Source of the DNA: Arenicola marina
Taxonomy: Eukaryota; Annelida; Polychaeta; Arenicolidae
Direction of reading: 5' to 3'
Assembly: GCA_964019135.1 (NCBI GenBank)
Contig: OZ025258.1
Coordinates: forward strand, 4,545,961-4,609,960
DNA length: 64,000 nt
The position numbers and the translations under genes are program-made. How positions within the stretch are numbered: position 1 is the first letter of the stretch; each line of letters starts with the position of its first letter. Below, one piece after another: positions 54,501-64,000 of the stretch. The notes beneath the pieces are model-generated. The model saw only the letters and a list, made by a program, of their open reading frames with translations, had not been told where the DNA came from and made no database searches.

Positions 54501-55560
54501 GAGATAAAAATCATCTCTTCTGCATTGTTCATTTAATATAAATTTAATTGCGCTTTTGGAGAAAACATGGAGTATTTGACTTCCAAGTATTCCTTCTGAG
54601 GCAAATACCTCTGACGTATTCCACTGAATCAGTTGCCAGAGGTGGGTGGGTTCGCGACTCCACTGTCGTCATAACAACTGCGGCGGAGTGGGTTAATGTT
54701 TGCTTCAGGCTTACAGCTAGCCAGCTAGTGTTCTACAGGCATTTGGTCAACATCATTAAGCGAGTGTGTGAATGTGTTCTCCAGGATCACTGCTAGAAGG
54801 AGAAAAGGGTTAATTTATTTTGCAGGCTTATATATAATCAAACAGGAAAAGGGTTAATGCATTCTTTAAGCCATAAATAACACGGGCACAAATGGTTAAC
54901 TATTGTCAGCATTGGAAACTCTTCCTATACAATATCAATATGTAACAGTTAAACATTGTATAATTTGTTCTTCTCTGATCAGAGGATTATGCCGTTAAAT
55001 GTGAGTTTGCCTGGCGTCGAGCGTCACCCTTGGAAATATGATTTAGGGGGAAGGGAATGGGGACACCAGTAAGCGGAGACTGATCACCGGGGGCGGGTTA
55101 ACAACTTATTGAATTACGCCTATGTGTGTGTATCGCCCCCCCCCCCCCTCTTCCAAATATTTGCATTGGAGGGGTACTTGCGCCTCATCCCGGTTCCTAC
55201 ATATGGGAATTATTAAATTAATATGTGTCAAGCCTGATTACCATGGCTGGGTGATGATGGCTGTCATGTGTCCGTTAATACAGCCGGAATCACCGAGAGC
55301 CATGTTACCAGCCTAAAGCTGCGGGGCGGCCCTCTCTCCACACGAGCGTCAGTGCAGCTGTTAGCAGGTTAGACGGCGACATGGCATGGTAAGCGTTGGG
55401 CGAAGTTCTGATAACACTCCTGACACCACTGTAGTAATGAGTCTCGAGTAGAGACAGTGACAGCACTATAATACAGTTTCAAACTCTGAGAGATATGGCG
55501 GCTTATAAAGTAGAGTTGATACGCGCTTTGATAAGTTTGATCCTCCGATACGCATAATGG
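54501..55560. other. Intergenic, no gene recognised
   Basis: No conserved coding segment. One oddity is GACATGGCATG/gtaagc at 55378-55393, which could be a tiny first exon but has no partner. A C run lies at 55136-55149. Confidence 0.4.
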
Positions 55561-55855
55561 ATGTGGCCCGGCAGGTGGTGCGTAAGGCTATTGTCACCAC
55601 GTGACCCGGTAGGTGGTGCGTAAGGCTATTGTCACCACGTGACCCGGTAGGTGGCGCGTAAGGCTATTGTCACCACGTGACCCGGTAGGTGGCGCGTAAG
55701 GCTATTGTCACCACGTGACCCGGTAGGTGGCGCGTAAGGCTATTGTCACCACGTGACCCGGTAGGTGGCGCGTAAGGCTATTGTCACCACGTGACCCGGT
55801 AGGTGGCGCGTAAGGCTATTGTCACCACGTGACCCGGCAGGTGGCGCGTAGGCTG
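55560..55855. repeat. 38-bp minisatellite, about 7-8 copies
   Basis: Unit CCCGGTAGGTGGCGCGTAAG then GCTATTGTCACCACGTGA. Each has CACGTG. It passes into tRNA-like SINE sequence at 55855, so it may again be an expansion inside a SINE head. Confidence 0.93.
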
Positions 55856-55990
55856 TTGTCGAATGTGTTAGGTCGACCCAAGCGGTCTGTGCGTGGTTTG
55901 AATCCCCCGTGCCAGTGTATGATAAAGAGCCCATGTCATTACTCACAAAAAGTAGGTGGGTGACTGCCGGAGATAATTCCGTGCAGAGAT
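55856..55990 (+). mobile_element. SINE fragment
   Basis: GGTCGACCCAAGCGGTCTGT, GTGGTTTGAATCCCCCGTGC (B-box-like) and AGAGCCCATGTCATTACTCA. Related to the SINE at 8245-9240. Confidence 0.55.
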
Positions 55991-56099
55991 CAGTAGTTGC
56001 TGGTCGATATGATGTGTGCTGTTTATATAGATCTGTTTAATGTGTATATACAATTAATTTGTATATTCGTACTATATTTTTAATTTTACGAGTTCGATG

Positions 56100-56850
56100 T
56101 AGTAAAGTAACACAAAGCGTCGCACTACGACTTACGTCGATGTTCGACGTCCAAAAGATACGTCGAAGTTCGACGTCCAAAAGATACGTCGAAGTTCGAC
56201 GTCCAAAACATCCAATTTATGCAAATTTATGCATGCAGCGAATTCAATCTCAGAACGGATGTGTTAATGAGCCTCCGTTATTTGAAAAGAATAGACGAAT
56301 TTATTGCCTAGAGTTTACTAATACTACAAACCCTTAGTATGGCTAACCGTACACGTTGCTTGGCAAGGCCGACCGGTATCCTAATTGGATATTTGTATGG
56401 CACAGTGAACGCGATAAAAAAAACCCAGATGGCCCTTCCAGATCCCTCCTTGACCAGGGCCAATGATAGTCACACATAATTTAATGGCGTGACCTAAATC
56501 TCAATTGCCTTTAATCTCAAGTCTTAATCTCAATTCACGGTCTATGCATACATTCATCTAGTCACCTTTTGGGGCAATCTCTTTCTTTAGGGGTTACTCG
56601 ATGGAAAGCTGTGGTGGGGCAGGATATGTTATAATACATACAATACATATAATTCTGCATGCAGTCCTTTGGCCGCTCGTACTGCATGGAATATTGCATG
56701 GAATATGGGCCAATGGCGTCGCCTATATTTGACGTCGAACATTAACCAATCAATACCTGCAAAAGGTGTGTCAAATTTCGACGTTACAAAAGTACGTCGA
56801 AGATCGACGTAACCGCATTAATAGCTCCACCTCGGCGTGGTAAAGTAACA
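56100..56850. mobile_element. Possible transposon with palindromic subterminal repeats
   Basis: GATACGTCGAAGTTCGACGT is repeated near 56156 and 56183, with a relative just before. Inverted relatives occur at 56775-56812 (TTTCGACGTTACAAAAGTAC, GTCGAAGATCGACGT). TAAAGTAACAC flanks both sides (56103 and 56841). Confidence 0.4.
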
Positions 56851-57390
56851 CGTAGCCGACCGGCGTGTACATTTGCTTCGTGCATCAAATCCAGGGCTGT
56901 GATAGGATGAACCAGTAACGTGTTACAGAGCTACGTGTAGGTTTTGTACGTGTAGGTTCTTCCATAAGCTAGGGGCATGGACTTGTTGTAGTTGTAGCAC
57001 TTCTTGATCTCAGCGAAACAAAGGCAGTTAGTTTGACCACTATGACGTCACAAGATGTACGGCGCAGCCATGCAGTCTCACGGAATGTCTCTCTGACCAC
57101 GGAACGGACTCATCAGCAGATTTAATGAGTTCAAATTCCTTCAGATTACACTCGTGTGGCTGATAGGGGTCAGGAGGGGTGATGGTGAGGGTGAGGGGGG
57201 GGGGGTCCTCGGACAGGGTGGGTTATCATCCATCAGCGACGCTATCTGGGCCCCTCGGGTCGCTGGGGGAGAGGTTCCTGGTGCCGTCGCCAGCGAGATG
57301 CGCGGCGCTAAAGGCGAACTTTTCGGAAATCGGTATCATTTTCAGTTGAGCCCGCGACGCTTGGGGTGCATCGGCGGGGACTTTAATTAC
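56851..57390. other. Intergenic, no feature seen
   Basis: Mixed-composition sequence with no gene, repeat or mobile element that I can support, apart from a G run at 57197-57205. Confidence 0.35.
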
Positions 57391-58700
57391 CACCGCCATC
57401 TGGCGCGGTTTTCGACGGCCGGGCGGGCGGGCGGTAGAGGAGGGGGCAGGAGACGGGAGGGGGGTGCCTGGGGGTAGGGGTGGATGTACTAGGGGGTGGC
57501 GGGGGGATGCTTTGGGGGTGGAAGGGGGTGGAGGGATGCTTTGGGGGTGGAAGGGGGTGGAGGGATGGGTGTCGTTCGGGGGGAGTAGACAGGCTTGAGG
57601 TGAGTAATACCTCATTGCACTGGATGCAATTTAAAACGAATGACGATTGGGATTTGACCGGAACTTCCGCAAGTGAGATGTGGGGATCATATCTGGCAGA
57701 TAATATAAGGAACGGATGTCGCCTGAGACAGAGAGAGGAACAGAGTGCGGGAGACAGAGAGAGCGCGCGAGGGAAGGGGGTGGAGTGGCTTGAGGGGGAA
57801 ATGCGAGTTAGTTGTCCTGCATAACGACTTGCCAAATTCTGGCTTTGGGAGTTGGAGTGTCGCGAGAGTCAAGCTCAGTGGCTGTGAATGAGCAAGTGAG
57901 CGGAAAAGGCAAGGCTGATCGGTCTTTGTTATGCTAAGCAACGGGGTGTGAGGGGATGGGCGTGGAGAGGCGAAGCAGAGGGGGGGGGGGTAGCGAGGGG
58001 CGGGGCAGAAGGGGGGTAGCGAGGGGCGGGAGGGAGGGGGGTAGCGAGGGGGAGGGGGTAGCGAGGAGCGGGGCAGGAGGGGGATAGCGAGGGGCGGGAG
58101 GGAGGGGGTAGCGAGGGGGGAGGGGGGAGGGGGGTAGCGAGGGCTTGGAGGGGTGGGGTAGCGAGAGGCGGCAGGGGGGTTATGGGGCGGGTGGAGGCGG
58201 GCCCGCGACAGGCTGTAATGGGAGGTTTACAGCCGTGAGATTGGGCTTCAGTAATGTGTCCCTATGATTCACGGAAACTTCGGTCATCAGCAACGTGAAA
58301 AATTACTTGAAACCGGCCAAATATCTAAGGCTTTTAATATGGCCGCCCCTCCCCTCCCCCTCCACCCCATCCCCCTCTTACCGCCACGCTCGCCTTATCA
58401 CGGGACCCATGGGAGGAGCTGACCCACGGGGATTGGGGGCGGGGTTGGGTGGGAGGGAGTGGGGTGGGTGGGAGGGGATGGGGGCATGGACTAAAGTCTT
58501 ACTCACATTCCAGTTCGGGTGTCCCAGGGGTGCGTCCCGTGTGGGACCCCGTGTGAAAGGGGGGGGGGGTGGTAATAAAGTTGTGTGGTGTGCGGGTGGG
58601 GCGGAGCCGGGACGGCGACGAGGGGGGGGAGCAACATGACTGAGGGGGTGGTGGTTGGTCATTGAATGGAGAGGGGTGGGAGGGGGGGGGGCGGTAGCTA
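57391..58700 (+). other. Strongly G-rich intergenic region
   Basis: Dense G runs, including loose tandem units GGGTAGCGAGGGGCGGGAGG at 57985-58170, GGATGCTTTGGGGGTGGAAG at 57506-57560, and further runs at 58437-58480, 58558-58640 and 58676-58693. High quadruplex potential; the frames through it are Gly/Arg- or Pro-rich shadows. No gene recognised. Confidence 0.6.
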
Positions 58701-59750
58701 CCCTTTGTCTTGTTGAGTTCCTGAAGTGAATACCAAGCTTCTCCAGCAAAGGAATCTCTTTGTCTCCTTCGCCTCTTTTTTGTTGCTTTGATTTAACCAT
58801 CTGTTTTAATGAAATGCAAATGAGTTGCATGTATTGAAATGTGACTTGAATACTTGGCATAACTTGACATGCCATTGCTGCTGCCTGTCGCTCTGAAGCT
58901 GCACATATCGTCAGGGATTATGTTTGGTGGGTGGTCTGACCACTGTACATCCATTGTTTCACTTTAAACAAGATTAAACAGAAATATTCCTCTACAGGCC
59001 CCACGAGGGCATTGATGTTGCTTGACAGATCTACAAAGATCTACTTTCAAACATACGCGAAAACCAGGCAGTATATATAGAATTTTGACAATAACGATAC
59101 CACTGTTTTTAAGCATTCTCGCGTTGAGGCCTTGGCCTCACGTAGGACGTGGATGAAACCTCCAACGTGTAAAACTAGATCAAGAAGTAGTGCCAAATAC
59201 AGAATCTGCTCATCTTCACCCAGTCTCGGACCATTTTCCTTTGTGTTTGCAGCAAGAATCGCTGGACAAAATCTCCCGCCCCACGTCGTGTAGTCATTTT
59301 GTTTTGGCGTCACATGACATCTTATTTTAATATTCATGAGATGGCAATCTTCATCGTGTTTACGAGCCTGTCGTGCATCTTTAATTCATATTTAATCGTA
59401 GATCAACAAGAGATCCTATATGTTCTGCTATATTTCTTCTTATTGTCCTTCGCATGAGGTCTTTAATGTTGTTCTTGCAGAAATGTGCCACGTATAACGA
59501 TGTAAGGAATGAGCTGGTCATATTGTAAGGCGTTGTCAGTGTTCACTCTTCAAACAGTGAATCATCACTGCTATCTGCCTAAGGGGCAAACAACGGAAGC
59601 GATATTCGGATTCTGGTGATGTTGTACACAGGAAATCCAAGTCGTCCCACGTGATGATGAACAAAACATGGTCTTTTATTGATCGGACATGGCGTCTTTT
59701 ACCCATAATGCCTAGTTTACATTCAAAATATTTTTAGATAAGGATATCTT
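58701..59750. other. Intergenic, no secure feature
   Basis: Short open frames on the minus strand (58378-58875 and 59047-59337) show no family resemblance. Confidence 0.35.
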
Positions 59751-60165
59751 GAATTGAAAAACTATATAACCATCGTTAAAGCAATATATTTCGTAATTGT
59801 TGGTATTAACAACCTATTCTCCATGTCAAATAAGTACATTCTGTCTTGAGTTTCAACCCTGAAAGCCTGCGGGCTATCCGGAGAGAAGCATTTTGGTCAA
59901 CGGAGCAGAAGTTGGTGGCCGGCTTTATATCCCTACGCGCCTGTTCGCAGTTCGCTATTTTGTGTGTGATGTCGACCGCGGCTCGCTATCACGTCCGCGC
60001 GCGATAAAAATAAACCGCGCAGTTTTATGTTGAAATGTTTGTTTAATAGACTCAAAGTGATATAAAAACATATGCATCATAAATTTTGAGATACTTTAGT
60101 CTTGATTCTAAAATGTGAAAAATTTAAGATGGCGCATGTAAGCGTATTGCTTTAACATTATTGAA
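59750..60165 (+). mobile_element. Dispersed non-autonomous element, copy C (longest)
   Basis: Contains AAAGCAATATATTTCGTAAT, CCTGCGGGCTATCCGGAGAG, GTGGCCGGCTTTATATCCCT, CATAAATTTTGAGATACTTT and ends AAGATGGCGCATGTAAGCG. Shared with 17620-17935 and, inverted, 29805-30055. No coding frame. Confidence 0.7.
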
Positions 60166-60469
60166 ACAATCACTATGAGATACATTACTGACATATCCTC
60201 CACTTTGAACTTTACGCAAGTCATGAACCTTAATTGTTTCGTTTTATTAGAAACATCATTTGATTTCTAGACAGGTCCACGCACGTGCGAGGATGTCCCT
60301 CGCTGACGCATTCACATTCCGCCATCTTTGCTTGCGTGTAAAATTTGCCTTAATGGTTGCGGCCACCAGCCATGTGACCACATGACTTGCCACGTGACTT
60401 GCCACGTGCGGCCTCTGTTTCCATATGTTGCCGGTCGGGGGCGTAACTGTGCAATAAGGCTATTGTCTA

Positions 60470-62080
60470 GCCGAGTACCAGACCTCATCCACCCAGATGT
60501 CAGCTGATGCGAGTCAGGCCACTCCAGACCTCATCCACCAGATGCCAGCTGATGCGGGTCAGGCCACTCCAGACCTCATCCACCCAGATGCCAGCTGATG
60601 CGAGTCGGGCCACTCCAGACCTCATCCACCGAGATGCCAGCTGATGCGAGTCAGGCCACTCCAGACCTCATCCACCCAGATGCCAGCTGATGCGAGTCAG
60701 GCCACTCCAGACCTCAGCCACCCAGATGCCAGCTGATGCGAGTCAGGCCACTCCAGACCTCATCCACCCAGATGCCAGCTGATGCGAGTCAGGCCACTCC
60801 AGACCTCATCCACCCAGATGCCAGCTGATGCGAGTCTGGCCACTCCAGACCTCATCCACCCAGATGCCAGCTGATGCGAGTCAGGCCACTCCAGACCTCA
60901 TCCACCCAGATGCCAGCTGATGCGAGTCAGGCCACTCCAGACCTCATCTACCAGATGCCAGCTGATGCGGGTCAGGCCACTCCAGACCTCATCCACCCAG
61001 ATGCCAGCTGATGCGAGTCAGGCCACTCTAGACCTCATCCACCCAGATGCCAGCTGATGCGAGTCAGGCCACTCCAGACCTCATCCACCCAGATGCCAGC
61101 TGATGCGAGTCTGGCCACTCCAGACCTCATCCACCCAGATGCCAGCTGATGCGAGTCAGGCCACTCCAGACCTCATCCACCCAGATGCCAGCTGATGCGA
61201 GTCAGGCCACTCTAGACCTCATCCACCCAGATGCCAGCTGATGCGAGTCAGGCCACTCCAGACCTCATCCACCCAGATGCCAGCTGATGCGAGTCTGGCC
61301 ACTCCAGACCTCATCCACCCAGATGCCAGCTGATGCGAGTCAGGCCACTCCAGACCTCATCCACCCAGATACCAGCTGATGCGAGTCAGGCCACTCCAGA
61401 CCTCATCCACCCAGATGCCAGCTGATGCGGGTCAGGCCACTCCAGACCTCATCCACCCAGATGCCAGCTGATGCGAGTCAGGCCACTCCAGACCTCATCC
61501 ACCCAGATGCCAGCTGATGCGAGTCTGGCCACTCCAGACCTCATCCACCCAGATGCCAGCTGATGCGAGTCAGGCCACTCCAGACCTCATCCACCCAGAT
61601 GCCAGCTGATGCGAGTCAGGCCACTCCAGACCTCATCCACCCAGATGCCAGCTGATGCGAGTCTGGCCACTCCAGACCTCATCCACCCAGATGCCAGCTG
61701 ATGCGAGTCAGGCCACTCCAGACCTCATCCACCCAGATGCCAGCTGATGCGAGTCAGGCCACTCTAGACCTCATCCACCCAGATGCCAGCTGATGCGAGT
61801 CAGGCCACTCCAGACCTCATCCACCCAGATGCCAGCTGATGCGAGTCTGGCCACTCCAGACCTCATCCACCCAGATGCCAGCTGATGCGAGTCAGGCCAC
61901 TCCAGACCTCATCCACCCAGATACCAGCTGATGCGAGTCAGGCCACTCCAGACCTCATCCACCCAGATGCCAGCTGATGCGGGTCAGGCCACTCCAGACC
62001 TCATCCACCCAGATGCCAGCTGATGCGAGTCTGGCCACTCCAGACCTCATCCACCAGATGCCAGCTGATGCCACAGGTAT
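60470..62080. repeat. 46-bp minisatellite, about 35 copies
   Basis: Unit CCAGCTGATGCGAGTCAGGC, CACTCCAGACCTCATCCACC, CAGATG. Variants (GTCTGG, CTCTAG, GCGGG, CATCCACCAGATG) recur in ordered blocks, for example near 60950-61130 and again 61200-61300, 61750-61850. No adjacent exon recognised, so whether it is a splice-junction array cannot be judged. Confidence 0.95.
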
Positions 62081-62332
62081 TCACAGCCACATGTATCCTG
62101 CTGAGTGTGTATCCGTATCCGTATCGTAGTAAATATGCAGCGTCTTGTATCCAACTAAGTATGGTATCCGTATCTGTGTTAATGTGCATCGTCCCGCTCA
62201 ATGAATGGACGCTTTGAAATGTGCCCCCAGTGTCTCGTCCTTGTCATATCTTGCATACGCCAATCAAAATTGTGATATGTCTCTCTTTGAATGGCCTCAG
62301 CTGTCGGTAAACAAATGTGACCCCCCCCCCCC

Positions 62333-62572
62333 CTACCACCGAACCCACTTGGTCCTGCCTTGCTTTTTTTCTTTTCTTAGCATAGAAGCAGGCTTGTTAT
62401 TCACATTGACTGCTGCTCGCGACCAGCGGCCAACAATAGCGGCCAACTCTGGCTCAGTGTCATCATGGTTATACCTCTCTAACGTACGTCTCTCTTCTTC
62501 AGTCACTCCAAAATGTACAGTTAAAGCCAGGTAGAGTGCCTGATATCCGTCCCGTGGTCTTTCACTCCCCAA
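62333..62572 (-). CDS. Unrecognised possible exon or transposon-derived frame
   Basis: 79-codon frame with a non-repetitive, protein-like composition (DGYQALYLALTVHFGVTEEE and LAAIVGRWSRAAVN). No clear AG/GT borders and no family recognised. It could be a chance frame or a decayed transposon exon. Confidence 0.2.
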   Translation of the reverse strand: MGSERPRDGYQALYLALTVHFGVTEEERRTLERYNHDDTEPELAAIVGRWSRAAVNVNNKPASMLRKEKKQGRTKWVRW

Positions 62573-63054
62573 TTATTACAGGCTAAACCGCCAGTGTGTT
62601 CACCGCGACTGTACGGCTATTGCTCATGTATGTTTCATGTGACTTCAAACTTATCCCCCCTGCGTTAAGCGCTCCACTTTATTATAAACGCTTAAATACC
62701 CCTCAGCGAACCTGCCCAAGCGTAGTGAGACCACACCTGACCGATCAACTCTCACATGTCTATTTCCATGTCTACCCCCAACTCTCATCTCTCCCGACTC
62801 CCCTCACCAACCCACCCCCCTTTTTTCTTGCTCATGTTGCCGCAAATACAAGGCACCAACTGGTTCCCCGTATGTTCAACACGGGTGAACCTAACTGTAT
62901 ATATATTTATGCTTTTGTTTGTTGTTTTTCTGTGTTTCTTTCCACTTTTGGTCCCACGAGTTGTTTTTGCAAGCGCAGGGTACAATTATGTATCTTTAAC
63001 TTATTATCGCTTACATTGTATCTTATTTTATGATAAGTCGACTATACCTTTCAT
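62573..63054 (+). other. Sequence upstream of the LINE, no feature seen
   Basis: Possibly the LINE 5' UTR. C- and T-rich runs at 62810-62830; nothing I can assign. Confidence 0.3.
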
Positions 63055-63252
63055 ATGTTAGAGATGGATCTTGACGGTATCATTTTACAACAATTTGGTG
63101 GTTTAAATACAAACTCATTTATTGAAACCCTGAAGATGACCGGGGATGACGCATATTATATTTTCACTTCATCCCATCACTTTCGCGTTGGTCCCATTGG
63201 GGCAATGAAAGTATTGTTTCTGCTTTTACTTAATGCCTGTGAATGTAAATGA
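63055..63252 (+). other. Short frame upstream of the LINE endonuclease
   Basis: 65-codon frame containing ILQQFGGLNTNSFIETL. It overlaps the start of the LINE frame in another phase. The motif resembles the N-terminus of the LINE frame itself (FLQQLGGAKKNSLVELL), so it may be a duplicated or frameshifted start of the element or the end of its ORF1. Not otherwise recognised. Confidence 0.35.
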
Positions 63253-64000
63253 CTTTTTGCAACAGTTAGGGGGAGCAAAAAAGAACTCATTGGTTGAACT
63301 TTTAAACCCAGTTAATGGTAATATCCGAGATGTAGACCCTGCTAACCAATATGTTCAGCATTCCCCTTATTATGAGTTAGATCAACTGGATCCTGTTCTG
63401 CAAAACAGGACCGGTGATTTTTCCATCCTTAGTATGAATGTGGCCAGTATCAATGCAAAGATCGATGAACTTCAAATAATGATTGATATGTTATGTAAGA
63501 AAAGTATTGAATTTTCCGCTTTATGCATACAAGAGTCATGGTTAAGCGACATGTCAGATACATCCCTATTACATATTGATGGATATACGCTTATATCCAA
63601 AGGTAAAACTTGTAGTGAGCATGGTGGGCTAATGATATATTTAAAAGATACGCTAAGCTTCTCGGTTTTAGATATTCCTATTGACTCTGAAATTTGGGAA
63701 GGTCAATTTATAAAGGTAATGGAAACTGATAGAACTATTATACTGGGAAATATATATAGGCCGCCATGCGACGTTAACGAGAATTACTCGACATTCACTG
63801 AGGAATTTTCTAAAATACTATCTCTCTTTGAGAGAAAGAGCGGTGAATTATTAGTAACTGGAGATTTCAATATTGACTTGCTTCAAATCCATGAAAAAGC
63901 TGCATTTAGTACTTATTTTGACAGTATCACATCCCTTGGGTTCTTTCCAAAGATTACATTTCCAACAAGACTTTCAAAGTATAAAGGAACCCTTTTAGAT
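63233..64000 (+). mobile_element. Non-LTR retrotransposon (LINE), APE-type endonuclease part, runs off the window
   Basis: Open frame of 256 codons from ATG 63233 to the window end, no stop. Endonuclease landmarks in order: LSMNVASINAKIDEL (first catalytic Asn), ALCIQESWL (catalytic Glu), GGLMIYL, ILGNIYRPP, LLVTGDFNIDLL (Asp and Asn of GDFN), and LGFFPKITFPTRL. This order is that of apurinic-like endonucleases of CR1/jockey/L2-type LINEs. The reverse transcriptase would lie beyond 64000. The exact clade cannot be told from this part. Confidence 0.88.

Noticed and set aside
55378..55393. Tiny first exon ATGGCATG/gtaagc
   Set aside because: No downstream exon in the window joins it; too short to support.
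59047..59337. 96-codon minus-strand frame
   Set aside because: No family resemblance, no splice context, ordinary chance length.

Overview
The window is animal genomic DNA with three intron-rich protein-coding genes that I recognise from spliced translation, plus the 5' part of a non-LTR retrotransposon at the right end. Reconstructed product lengths (RBM19 at least 955 aa, TADA2A about 441 aa, TXNDC17 123 aa) match the vertebrate orthologues closely. The very dense minisatellites, tRNA-like SINEs and foldback MITEs best fit an invertebrate deuterostome. My best guess is amphioxus (Branchiostoma); this is an inference and was not tested by a search.

Layout. 1-3041: MITEs, a small minisatellite and unassigned sequence, probably RBM19 intron 1 or upstream DNA. 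3042-30577 (+): 25 exons of RBM19 (six RRMs, pre-rRNA processing), lacking only the first short exon; poly(A) signal near 31109. 31.1-32.5 kb: intergenic DNA with a foldback element. 34159-50844 (-): TADA2A, the ADA2 subunit of GCN5-containing acetyltransferase complexes (ZZ, SANT, SWIRM), in 12 coding exons; it is convergent with RBM19. 51848-54420 (+): TXNDC17/TRP14 in 4 exons, head to head with TADA2A. 54.5-63.2 kb: no secure gene; G-rich tracts, minisatellites and transposon pieces. 63233-64000 (+): endonuclease domain of a LINE, open at the window end.

The striking feature is where the tandem arrays sit. At least ten start or end exactly on an exon edge, and the repeat unit contains the last or first bases of the exon plus its splice site: RBM19 exons 7, 12, 17 and 22; TADA2A exons 5, 7, 8, 9 and 10; TXNDC17 exon 3. 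Weaker cases are RBM19 exons 11 and 15. Two more arrays straddle or abut the stop codons of RBM19 and TADA2A. Copy number runs from 2 (nascent) to about 230. Reading-frame phase shows that the site used is always the copy touching unique exon sequence, so each array is removed with the intron. Several very long open frames in the window are only translations of these arrays.
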